The notes under the pieces are model-generated. The model was not told where the DNA came from, searched no databases, and worked only from the letters and a program-made list of their open reading frames with translations. From JAPLNB01 sp964451955 (lineage in GTDB: Bacteria > Planctomycetota > Phycisphaerae > Tepidisphaerales > Tepidisphaeraceae): a DNA stretch of 64,000 nucleotides. The translations under genes and the position numbers were made by a program. Below, one piece after another: positions 17,777-24,930 of this stretch; positions within the stretch are counted from its first letter, which is position 1; each line of letters begins with the position of its first letter. The stretch is taken from the NCBI GenBank assembly GCA_964451955.1, contig CAYVKG010000014.1, positions 1 to 64,000 on the forward strand, read 5' to 3'.

Positions 17777-17937
17777 CTGGCAGCGCGCCTTTCGTCCAGT
17801 TTTTTCTACCATGCGCAACCCGGGATGTGCAGCAAAGATATTAAAATCCGCGTTTACAAATTATTGTTACAAAGGCCAAGTAATTGCACGAAAGGACCCG
17901 ATAATAGTGGCGGAGGGATGTTTTTTTAGGAGACTTT
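17777..17937 (+). promoter_or_regulatory. AT-rich leader before the first HTH gene
   Basis: Unlike its GC-rich surroundings, 17830-17890 is AT-rich and contains two TTACAAA repeats 13 bases apart (17854-17860 and 17867-17873). It ends with AGGAG at 17928-17932, the ribosome binding site of the 17938 gene. It could hold the element's early promoter or a replication origin used by the primase/helicase; both are inference. Confidence 0.4.
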
Positions 17938-18129
17938 ATGGACGCCAAGATTTCGCCACTGGTTTGTCGGCCGCGGGAAGCTGCCCGATTGCTGCAGGTT
18001 TCGACACGAACCCTTCAAAACTGGATGAAAAGCGGGGCAATAAAGTGCTTCAGGCAAGGACGATGTGTTTTTTTCCCCGTGGACGAGTTGCGTCGATGGA
18101 TCGAAAAGCGATGCGCTGAACGGCAGTAA
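17938..18129 (+). CDS. Excisionase/AlpA-like HTH protein (first)
   Basis: 63 residues forming one HTH_17-type winged helix: CRPREAARLLQVSTRTLQNW, then MKSGAIKCFRQGRCVFFPVD and ELRRWIEKRC. Proteins of this kind act as recombination directionality factors or as AlpA-like activators of integrase and early genes in prophage-like elements. Start is fixed by AGGAG seven bases upstream. It is the first gene after attL and is transcribed toward the second HTH gene and primase. Confidence 0.85.
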   Translation: MDAKISPLVCRPREAARLLQVSTRTLQNWMKSGAIKCFRQGRCVFFPVDELRRWIEKRCAERQ

Positions 18130-18137
18130 AACAAAAA

Positions 18138-18156
18138 CCCCGCTCATCACGCGGGG
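18138..18156. other. Hairpin between the two HTH genes
   Basis: CCCCGC (18138-18143) pairs with GCGGGG (18151-18156) around a 7-base loop. It has A-runs on both plus-strand sides, so as a terminator it would work only on the minus strand, where no gene is seen. It may instead modulate translation of the second HTH gene, whose ATG is 20 bases away. Confidence 0.35.
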
Positions 18157-18175
18157 CAAAAAACAGGGCCAACGT

Positions 18176-18412
18176 ATGCAGAATTTTACCTACGACCGCC
18201 TTGACGTTCAACCCCAAAGAGCGACGGACCAGGCAACGAAGTTATTGCTGACTCCCCGCGAAGCGGCAAGGACCTTAAGCATTTGCGAAAAGACGCTGTG
18301 GAGCTTGACCAAGCGCGGCGAGCTTTCGGCGGTGCGGATCGGGCGGGCTGTTCGTTATGACGTGACGGACCTGCAAGCCTTCATCAATCAGCGGAAAGGG
18401 GGTACGGCATGA
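18176..18412 (+). CDS. Excisionase/AlpA-like HTH protein (second)
   Basis: 78 residues: a polar 20-residue N-terminus and then LLLTPREAARTLSICEKTLW, SLTKRGELSAVRIGRAVRYD and VTDLQAFINQRKGG, a typical HTH_17 domain with the GRAVRY wing. It is a paralogue of the preceding 63-residue protein, so one may be the excisionase and the other a transcription regulator. The ATG at 18176 is the first sensible start; its ribosome site (AGGGCC) is weak. Its stop overlaps the primase start by four bases (ATGA), implying coupled translation. Confidence 0.85.
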   Translation: MQNFTYDRLDVQPQRATDQATKLLLTPREAARTLSICEKTLWSLTKRGELSAVRIGRAVRYDVTDLQAFINQRKGGTA

Positions 18413-20886
18413 CCCCCGTTGACTTTCTACTATCGAAATTGCCGGACGCCAAGCGTCAAGGCAAAGAGTGGGTGGCCCGCTGCCCGGCGCATGATGACAA
18501 GCGACCCAGTTTGAGCATTTCCGAAGGCGAGGACGGCCGGGCGCTGGTGCATTGCCACGCGGGATGCAAGCCGGAAGAAATCTTGGCGGCGCTGGGGATG
18601 AAGCTGGCGGACCTGATGCCCGAAACCCCGGCCCGGCCCATCCACGCGCCCAAACGTAAGACCACGGCCAAGGCCCCGACGCCGGCGACGTTCCGCGCGG
18701 CGCGCGATGCTGTGGCGGCACTGGATCGCCGACACGGCCCGAGGGCTGCGATGTGGACCTATCGCGATGCCGGTAGTGAGCCGGTGGGCGTGGTGATTCG
18801 TTGGGATACGCCGACGGGAAAGACCATCCGCCCGGTGAGCAAGATTTCGACGGGCTGGGTCATCGGCGCGATGCCCGACCCGCGCCCGCTCTACCGCTTG
18901 CCGGAACTACTCACCCGATCGGGGGAACAGGTTGTGGTATGCGAAGGTGAAAAGGCAACCGACGCGGCGGCGGGGCTGGGGCTGCTGGCCACAACGTCCA
19001 TCGGCGGGGCGAAGGCGGCTGGCAAGAGCGATTGGACGCCCCTGGCCGGGCGAGAAGTTGTCATTCTGCCCGACCATGACGAAGCCGGGAAACGGTACGC
19101 CGCCGACGTGACAAGCGTCCTGGCGAAGCTGACGCCCCCGGCCACGGTGCGGATTGTGGACCTGGCCGATGCCTGGCCGGACCTACCAGAAGGCGGCGAT
19201 ATCGCCGACTTAGTGGAGCGAGGCGAGGACCATGAATCAATCAAAGCAAAACTTGGTTCGCTGGTGGACTCGGCCGAGCCGGAAGCCCAGCCCCGGCCCG
19301 CGCCTGCGGTGGAGCCGTTCAAGCCCTTCCCGACGGATGCCCTGCCTCGAGTGATCGCAAAATTCGTGAATGAAGCGTCGGTGGCGATTGGCTGCGACCC
19401 GGCGTATGTTGCCATGCCCATGATGGCCGCACTCGCCAGCGCCGTCGGCAACAGCCGGCGAATCCGGTTGAAGAATTCATGGACCGAACCACCGGTGTTG
19501 TGGTGTGTGGCGATCGGTGATTCGGGAACACTGAAAAGCCCAGCCTTTGACGCGGCATTGCGACCTATCAGGATTCGGCAAGAACGGGCGATGAAAGAAC
19601 ACAAACAAGCCCTGGCTAAATACAGGGACGAAAAAGAACGGTACGACGAAGCGTTGAAGGCATGGCGGAAAAGCGACCCCGAGGAGCGGAGCGACAAGCC
19701 AGAGGAACCTGAACCCCCCGTGTGTGAGCGGCTGTTGTGTTCGGATACGACCGTGGAAGCCCTGGCGGATCGGCTGAGCGACGCCCGTCGCGGGCTGCTG
19801 GTGGCGAGGGATGAGTTGTCCGGGTGGCTGGAGAGCCACAATCAGTACAAAAACGGAAAAGGCGGGGACGTGCCGCACTGGTTGGAAATGCATAGGGCCG
19901 GCCTGCTGGTGATGGACCGCAAGACGGGGGACAAGACAACCATCTACGTTCCCCGCGCTTCGGTCTGCATTACTGGTGGCATCCAGCCTGAAACGCTGCG
20001 ACGGTGTTTGACCCCGGATTATTTCGACAACGGCCTTGCGGCGCGGCTGCTGCTGGCGATGCCCCCCAGGCGGGAAAAGCGGTGGACGGAAGCGGACGTT
20101 GACGGCGACACGGTGAATGCGGTGGACAAACTGTTTGACGAGCTACTGAAATTACAGCCTTCAACCGACAGTGACGGAGAACCGGAACCGGTGGACGTGA
20201 AATTGACCGAACGGGCGAAGGCGCTGTGGGTGGACTTCTACAACCAACATGCGAAGGAACAGACCGAGCTTGGCGGTGCACTTTCGGCGGCGTGGAGTAA
20301 ACTTGAAGGCTACGCGGTTCGGCTGGCGCTGATAGTGCATTGCGTGCGGCAGGCGAGCGGAGAACCGGTAGACCCCTTGTATTGCGATGAAGTGAGCATG
20401 GCAGCGGGCATCGCCCTGGCGGATTGGTTCGGCCATGAAGCCAAGCGGGTGTACGGGGTGCTGCGCGAAAGCGAGGAGGATCGGGACCGCCGACGGTTGG
20501 TGGAACTGATCGACCGCAAAGGCGGGGCGGTGACGGTTCGGGAGCTTCAACAGGCAAGCCGGCTGTTTCGCACTGCCGGCGAAGCTGAAATCGCCCTGGA
20601 TGACCTGGCCCAGGCCGGGGCGGGCCGGTGGGAACAGCAAGGCCCCGGCGCCGGGGGCGGCCGGCCTACGCGAATCTTCCGCCTGAACAGCCCGGCGGCG
20701 TCACAACCAGCCCGAAATCGACCCCCAGCGCCTACGAAACCATCATTTTCGATAGCGCCAGGGGGTTTCGTAGACGTTGGCGCTGTAGACGGCCGCGAAG
20801 CCGAGCGGCAAGCCTATGAGGAACTGTCCGAAACACTGGAAGGCGGTATTGCCTGCGATGGCTTTTTGGAGCCGTCCGGCATCTAA
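18409..20886 (+). CDS. Primase-helicase: CHC2 zinc finger, TOPRIM and DUF3987 domains
   Basis: 825 residues. Residues 20-60 are a CHC2-like zinc finger (Cys25, His28, Cys49, Cys53; CPAHDDKRPSLSIS...HCHAGC). A TOPRIM domain spans about 174-245 with the metal-binding Glu in CEGEK (179-183) and the DHD at 222-224. DUF3987 follows from about 310, with a Walker-A-like GDSGTLKS at 370-377, and LVARDELSGWL as the Walker-B/downstream part. Such proteins prime and unwind DNA for replication of phages and mobile elements. The last ~60 residues, including TKPSFSIAPGGFVDVGAVD, are encoded by the right copy of the inverted hairpin repeat. It begins inside the stop of the HTH gene. Confidence 0.85.
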   Translation: MTPVDFLLSKLPDAKRQGKEWVARCPAHDDKRPSLSISEGEDGRALVHCHAGCKPEEILAALGMKLADLMPETPARPIHAPKRKTTAKAPTPATFRAARDAVAALDRRHGPRAAMWTYRDAGSEPVGVVIRWDTPTGKTIRPVSKISTGWVIGAMPDPRPLYRLPELLTRSGEQVVVCEGEKATDAAAGLGLLATTSIGGAKAAGKSDWTPLAGREVVILPDHDEAGKRYAADVTSVLAKLTPPATVRIVDLADAWPDLPEGGDIADLVERGEDHESIKAKLGSLVDSAEPEAQPRPAPAVEPFKPFPTDALPRVIAKFVNEASVAIGCDPAYVAMPMMAALASAVGNSRRIRLKNSWTEPPVLWCVAIGDSGTLKSPAFDAALRPIRIRQERAMKEHKQALAKYRDEKERYDEALKAWRKSDPEERSDKPEEPEPPVCERLLCSDTTVEALADRLSDARRGLLVARDELSGWLESHNQYKNGKGGDVPHWLEMHRAGLLVMDRKTGDKTTIYVPRASVCITGGIQPETLRRCLTPDYFDNGLAARLLLAMPPRREKRWTEADVDGDTVNAVDKLFDELLKLQPSTDSDGEPEPVDVKLTERAKALWVDFYNQHAKEQTELGGALSAAWSKLEGYAVRLALIVHCVRQASGEPVDPLYCDEVSMAAGIALADWFGHEAKRVYGVLRESEEDRDRRRLVELIDRKGGAVTVRELQQASRLFRTAGEAEIALDDLAQAGAGRWEQQGPGAGGGRPTRIFRLNSPAASQPARNRPPAPTKPSFSIAPGGFVDVGAVDGREAERQAYEELSETLEGGIACDGFLEPSGI
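20731..20790. repeat. Right copy of the inverted ~60-bp hairpin repeat
   Basis: Inverted relative to 17683-17743 and lying within the 3' end of the primase gene. The internal stem CTACGAAACC/GGTTTCGTAG is 10 bp. Of the three internal mismatches with the left copy, only one alters the encoded peptide, which suggests that the coding content is conserved as well as the structure. Confidence 0.85.
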
Positions 20887-21145
20887 AAACGCACCAGCGT
20901 TGCAGCCATTGGAACTGGAGGCCAATTAAAAGCGAACGAGGCAACCTTGGCGTTTTATTGCGATGACAAAGTGGTGGGTGGGGGGGGTAGTAGGTACTGG
21001 TCACGGGGGTGGAGGGTTCGGGTCGGAGTCAGGCAAGTAGCCGTACAAATTTGGTGCGGTATTACCTATATGTTGCACAACCCCGGTTGCATTTCGGAAA
21101 CGGCCGCTAGACTGTGCATCGGCGACGGGTGGAAGGCAGGTGGGT
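20887..21145 (+). promoter_or_regulatory. Leader of the integrase gene with the second direct repeat and a dyad
   Basis: Contains the right copy of the 31-bp direct repeat at 21006-21036, and about 40 bases later TTGCACAACCCCGGTTGCAT, an imperfect dyad with core AACC-CC-GGTT. A related CAACCCGGG sequence follows the left copy. No ORF is supported here. The region likely holds the integrase promoter and control sites. Confidence 0.5.
21006..21036. repeat. Right copy of the 31-bp direct repeat
   Basis: Matches 17746-17776 at 30 of 31 positions, in the same orientation, whereas the hairpin repeats next to both copies are in opposite orientation. Confidence 0.8.
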
Positions 21146-22468
21146 ATGGCGACGATCGGCTACGATTCCAACGGGCGAAAGCGAATTCTGTTTGTGGCCG
21201 ACGACGGAAGGCGCAAGACGATCCGGCTTGGCAAGGCTAGCGTCAAACAGGCCCAATCGTTCAAGGTGAAGGTGGAATCACTGGTGGCAGCGGCTATCAC
21301 TGGCAACATGGACGATGAGACAAGCCGCTGGCTGGCGGGTCTGGATGGCGTGATGTACGGACGGCTGGCGGCGGTGGGGCTGGTGAAGCCTCGCAGCGGA
21401 GGGCGGGCGGCGCTGGGCGCGTTTATTGACGCCTATATCGAGAGTCGGCCCGACGTAAAGCCGAATACGCTGATGAACATGCGGCAGGTGCGGCACTGGC
21501 TGGTGAAACATTTCGGAGAAGGCCGCGATATGCGGACCATTACAGCTGGCGATGCCGAAGAATGGTTGGCGTCCATGCGCGAGGGCGGCCTAGGGGAAAA
21601 CACCATCCGCCGGCACGTTGGCCGCGCGAGGCAACTGTTCAAGGCCGCCATCCGCCGGGAGCTGGTTCGCGGCATAAACCCGTTTGAGGGCATGGCTGCT
21701 ACGGTGAGGGCGGACAAGACCCGCATGTTCTTTGTGACTCGGGATATGGCCCAGAAGGTGATTGACGCCTGCCCCGATGCCCAATGGCGGCTGTTGTTTG
21801 CCTTGAGCCGATACGGGGGGCTCCGATGCCCATCCGAACACCTGGCGTTGAAGTGGGCGGACGTAGATTGGGAGCACAACCGGATTCGCGTGCCTTCGCC
21901 TAAGACCGAACACCATGAGGGCGGCGACTGCCGGATTATCCCGCTGTTCCCCGAATTGCGGCCCTACCTGCAACAAGCCTTCGATGACGCCGAGCCGGGG
22001 ACGGAATACGTTATCACCCGCTACCGGGACGCGGCAAGCAATCTGCGGACGCAACTTAGCAGGATCATCCGCAAGGCCGGGCTGGAGGGGTGGCCGAAGC
22101 CCTGGCACAATCTCCGATCAAGCCGGCAGACAGAACTTGCCGAGAAGTACCCCATTCACGTTGTCTGCCAGTGGATCGGCAACAGCCGGGCGATTGCCCA
22201 GGAACACTACCTGCAAGTGACCGATGCCCACTTCGCCGAAGCCGTGAAGGAACCCGCCAAGCCGGTTCCGGAGAACGCCAAGGGGGCTGCGGAAGGCGCG
22301 GCACAGAATCCGGCGCAGTATGCAGCCGAATCGCAACGTACTGATAAGACAGTTAGGTTTGCCAAAATCAAAAATCACTCGGAATTACCGAGTGATTCTG
22401 CATCTTGCGATACCTTACATTTTACTAACTACCCGCGTCAGGATTCGAACCTGAGACCTCCGGTTTAG
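21146..22468 (+). CDS. Tyrosine recombinase/integrase, 3' end inside tRNA-Arg
   Basis: 440 residues. An N-terminal SAM-like core-binding domain (about 85-185) precedes the catalytic domain with Arg228 (YGGLRCPSE), His321-x-x-Arg324 (WHNLRSSR), Trp344 (VCQWIGNS) and the nucleophile Tyr355 (HYLQV). The catalytic part is complete by about residue 365; the other 75 residues are a tail. The frame crosses the att core (YPRQDSN, 429-435) and ends inside the tRNA as LRPPV. On excision it would continue into the 58-codon tail at 17497. ATG at 21146 is preferred to a GTG six bases upstream. It catalyses integration into tRNA-Arg, and excision with a directionality factor, probably one of the HTH proteins. 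Confidence 0.93.
   Translation: MATIGYDSNGRKRILFVADDGRRKTIRLGKASVKQAQSFKVKVESLVAAAITGNMDDETSRWLAGLDGVMYGRLAAVGLVKPRSGGRAALGAFIDAYIESRPDVKPNTLMNMRQVRHWLVKHFGEGRDMRTITAGDAEEWLASMREGGLGENTIRRHVGRARQLFKAAIRRELVRGINPFEGMAATVRADKTRMFFVTRDMAQKVIDACPDAQWRLLFALSRYGGLRCPSEHLALKWADVDWEHNRIRVPSPKTEHHEGGDCRIIPLFPELRPYLQQAFDDAEPGTEYVITRYRDAASNLRTQLSRIIRKAGLEGWPKPWHNLRSSRQTELAEKYPIHVVCQWIGNSRAIAQEHYLQVTDAHFAEAVKEPAKPVPENAKGAAEGAAQNPAQYAAESQRTDKTVRFAKIKNHSELPSDSASCDTLHFTNYPRQDSNLRPPV
22369..22397 (-). terminator. Terminator for tRNA-Arg carried by the element
   Basis: Perfect 10-bp stem (22373-22382 with 22388-22397, AATCACTCGG/CCGAGTGATT), loop of five. On the minus strand it is followed by TTTTGATTTT. It lies 33 bases past the 3' end of the tRNA, inside the integrase coding region and antisense to it, so it would end the tRNA transcript in the integrated state. 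Confidence 0.7.
22430..22450. repeat. attR: 21-bp core within tRNA-Arg
   Basis: Identical to 17476-17496. It spans the discriminator base, acceptor 3' strand and most of the T-arm of tRNA-Arg, so integration leaves the tRNA sequence intact. Confidence 0.93.
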
Positions 22469-22503
22469 GAAACCAGCGCTCTATCCAACTGAGCTACGCG
22501 GGC
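22430..22503 (-). tRNA. tRNA-Arg (anticodon CCU)
   Basis: 74 bases, folding as a full cloverleaf: acceptor GCCCGCG/CGCGGGT (1-72 is G-U), D-arm GCTC/GAGC, anticodon stem CTGGT/ACCGG with loop TTCCTAA (anticodon CCT, reading AGG), T-arm TCAGG/CCTGA with TTCGAAT. CCA is not encoded. Its 3' end is the attachment site of the mobile element, and the present 3' end is supplied by the element. Anticodon and structure were read by hand. Confidence 0.95.
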
Positions 22504-22812
22504 GAGGGGTGCCGCATTGATGCAAGCCTAGCCTACGAATGAGACTACCAGAACCCCACCATTGCTGCAATCCGGACGACTTGGCGGCTTTTGTGCTGCA
22601 GCACGCAGCTACGGAATCCTCGGCGGCGCAAGCGAGCATGCCGAGAGATGGCTGGCTTCGGTTCTTAAATGAAGGTACAAACCGGTTGGCATGCCTTCGC
22701 CCATTGATGCGATCTGGCCAACGAAGGCTGTACGGGTTGGGCTTTGGGCAAGAGGAACTGGAGGAAATGGGCCGATGCGTCCGATAATGCCCGATAAGGC
22801 TGGAGACCTGTC
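22504..22812. other. Upstream region between tRNA-Arg and fliM
   Basis: About 310 bases that must contain the tRNA promoter (reading left) and the fliM promoter (reading right). An 82-codon open frame on the plus strand (22539-22787) has no ribosome binding site or recognisable content and is not accepted. Confidence 0.4.
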
Positions 22813-23886
22813 GTGAGTGACGTATTGGACCAATCAGAGGTCGATGCGCTGCTGGCAGCGGTTGATGGCGGTGGTGCCCCCGCTCCATCGGCGGCTTCGC
22901 AGTCGAGCGATGAGGGTGCCGTCGCGGTGGCCACGGCGGCCGACTCAGCGGAGCCGTTGCGTGCAGACATTCGAGTCTACGATTTCAAGCGCCCCGAGCG
23001 CGTTTCCAAAGACCAGATGCGTGCGCTGGAGGGGCTTCACGAGGGTTTTGCCCGGAATTTCGGCGCAGCGCTCTCCGGCTATCTCCGGACGATCGTCGAG
23101 GTATCCGTCGGGAACATCGAACAACTCACGTACAGCGAGTTCATTCACTCGCTGCCGAATCCGACCTGTTTCAATCTCCTTAAGGCGGAGCAGTTGGATG
23201 GGCAGCTCTGTCTGGAAATCAGCCCTCTGATCATCTATCCGATCATTGACCGGCTCTTGGGCGGGAGCAATGCCGACCTGTTCATTCCGCAGCGGCCGCT
23301 GACCCAGATTGAGCAGCGGCTAGTCTCGCGAATTACGGATCGCGCGATGCAGCACCTTTCCGAGGCGTGGAGCAACCTTACGCCCGTGACGTTCAGCCTG
23401 CACGATTTCGAGAGCAATCCTCAACTGGTGCAGATTGTCCCTCCCAACGAAACGGTTGTCGTTGTTGGATTCGAACTCAAGATGGGGAACCGCGCAGGGA
23501 TGATGAACCTCTGCATACCGTACAACGTCATTGAGCCGATCATGGGCATTCTTGCCGCACAGAGTTGGTTCAGCTATCGCCGCAAGGGCACTCAGGACGA
23601 TCATGTGAGGAAGCTGACCCGCAGTGTTCATAATGCCTCTGTGGAAATCCGCGCATTCCTCGCGCAGACAACAATCCGGGTGAGCGAATTGATGGCGTTG
23701 CAGGTGGGCGATCTGATCACGACAGAGAAAGAGGCGAGCCAAGAAGTGCAGATTCAGATTGAGGGCAAGCAGAAGTTTCTCGGCAACGTTGGCCAGTACC
23801 GTGGCTCCCGGGCGATACAGATCACGCGCCGCTGCCAACAGGTCCCGGACGGCCACCCGTTTGAGGTCAAAGGAGCAGCGGTATGA
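22813..23886 (+). CDS. fliM: Flagellar motor switch protein FliM
   Basis: 357 residues. The N-terminal LDQSEVDALLAAV is the CheY-P binding motif of FliM. It is followed by an Ala/Asp-rich linker, the middle domain (RVSKDQMRALEGLHEGFARN, YSEFIHSLPNPTCFNLLKAE, LGGSNADLFIPQRPLTQIEQ) and the C-terminal SpoA domain (FLAQTTIRVSELMALQVGDL). It forms the rotor C-ring with FliG and FliN and reverses the motor. GTG start with GGAG seven bases upstream. No other flagellar gene is in the window. It overlaps the following CPBP gene by four bases. Confidence 0.95.
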   Translation: MSDVLDQSEVDALLAAVDGGGAPAPSAASQSSDEGAVAVATAADSAEPLRADIRVYDFKRPERVSKDQMRALEGLHEGFARNFGAALSGYLRTIVEVSVGNIEQLTYSEFIHSLPNPTCFNLLKAEQLDGQLCLEISPLIIYPIIDRLLGGSNADLFIPQRPLTQIEQRLVSRITDRAMQHLSEAWSNLTPVTFSLHDFESNPQLVQIVPPNETVVVVGFELKMGNRAGMMNLCIPYNVIEPIMGILAAQSWFSYRRKGTQDDHVRKLTRSVHNASVEIRAFLAQTTIRVSELMALQVGDLITTEKEASQEVQIQIEGKQKFLGNVGQYRGSRAIQITRRCQQVPDGHPFEVKGAAV

Positions 23887-24674
23887 CCCGTGCTGCATCC
23901 GGACGAACCCCGAAAGGCTCATCTGAGACCGGCTCGTCTGTTGTGATCGTCCAGTCGCTCAGCAGGTACTTTGCCGCCTCTGAACTTCCCCTGACGATCC
24001 TTCTTTTTCTGTTGCCGATGCTCGTTCTCTACGAGGTGGGCACGCGGTACTTCGCGTCCGATTGGGCGCGCCAAGCGGAACTGAGAGTCCTTGCCTTCAC
24101 GATGTTCCGCCAGTTTATGGAACTGTTTGGTGCTTCCGGGCGTTACCTTCCCCCTTTGGCGGTCGTCGCGATCCTACTCGGCATGCATATCGCCCGTCGA
24201 GACCGATGGGAAATGCATATTGGAACTGCAGTTACGATGGCTGTCGAGTCGGCGCTTCTGGCGCTGCCGCTGTTGGCGCTCGGCAGCCTCTTTCAACGAT
24301 ACTCGGTGCTGTATGCTGGTGTGGCCAGTGCGAAGAGCGGGTTTGTGCTGGCTTTAGGGGCCGGGATATATGAGGAGCTCGTCTTCAGGTTGATGGCGTT
24401 TACCGTGCTCAGCATTCTGCTGATCGATCTGCTGAAGTTGCGCAATTCACGGGGATACGTGCTAATTGTGTTAAGCTCCTCAATTGCGTTTGCCGCATAC
24501 CATTACTGGGGGCCCATGGCGGAGCCATTTCGGCTGTCGGATTTTGTGTTTCGCACAATGGCGGGCGTGTATTTTGGGTGGCTTTTCATGTCGCGTGGTT
24601 TTGGTGTAACAGCTGGTAGCCACGTTGCTTATGATATGTATTGCTTTGGATTGCAGGCTGCCTGCGCCACTTGA
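23883..24674 (+). CDS. CPBP-family intramembrane metalloprotease
   Basis: 263 residues with several membrane helices. Catalytic motifs of the CPBP/Rce1 family are present: EELVFR (Glu164, Glu165, Arg169), FAAYH (His207) and the late GSHVAYD segment. These proteases cut substrates within the membrane; in bacteria they are tied to bacteriocin self-immunity or protein processing, and the substrate here is unknown. The start ATG overlaps the fliM stop (ATGA), so it is translated with fliM, though no functional link is known. A hairpin follows at 24731. Confidence 0.85.
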   Translation: MTRAASGRTPKGSSETGSSVVIVQSLSRYFAASELPLTILLFLLPMLVLYEVGTRYFASDWARQAELRVLAFTMFRQFMELFGASGRYLPPLAVVAILLGMHIARRDRWEMHIGTAVTMAVESALLALPLLALGSLFQRYSVLYAGVASAKSGFVLALGAGIYEELVFRLMAFTVLSILLIDLLKLRNSRGYVLIVLSSSIAFAAYHYWGPMAEPFRLSDFVFRTMAGVYFGWLFMSRGFGVTAGSHVAYDMYCFGLQAACAT

Positions 24675-24730
24675 ATCAGATTATTTTCTACGCTTTCCCG
24701 ATAGCACATGGTTATAATGCTGCCCTAACC

Positions 24731-24753
24731 CGCCCGCGTCGTGCGGGCGTTTG
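24731..24753 (+). terminator. Candidate terminator after the CPBP gene
   Basis: Perfect 7-bp GC stem (24731-24737 with 24743-24749) and a 5-base loop followed by TTTG; about 55 bases past the stop codon. Confidence 0.6.
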
Positions 24754-24930
24754 TCCAGTCTAAGCGGCGGACGTGCCATAAAAGGGAAGAATGGCCGGAT
24801 GCCCCGGAGCTTCTGCTTGCGCGGAGGCTATGTCGGGAACGCCGTAATAGTACTTGATTGGAGGCATTTGCCTTCTAGTCACTAGATCGCCAGGGCACGG
24901 TTCCCTGCTTGCGAGCATGGACGCAGAAAC

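Larger units (their letters stand above)
17476..22450. mobile_element. Integrated ~5 kb element in tRNA-Arg(CCU), satellite-like
   Basis: Flanked by two exact 21-bp copies of the 3' end of tRNA-Arg (17476-17496 and 22430-22450), 4,954 bases apart. Gene order inside: stranded integrase tail, two HTH_17/AlpA-like genes, a CHC2-TOPRIM-DUF3987 primase/helicase and a tyrosine integrase, all on the plus strand. There are no capsid, terminase, relaxase or conjugation genes, so it can integrate, excise and probably replicate but would need a helper to spread. The content resembles minimal phage satellites or cryptic integrative elements; which of these it is remains inference. It includes repeats at both ends and a tRNA terminator. 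Confidence 0.9.

Noticed and set aside
18891..19841. 316-codon open frame antisense to the primase gene
   Set aside because: Serine-rich shadow of the GC-rich primase frame; no start signal and the sense strand has clear domains.
22539..22787. 82-codon plus-strand open frame before fliM
   Set aside because: No ribosome binding site, no recognisable domain, odd composition; lies in the promoter region between the tRNA and fliM.
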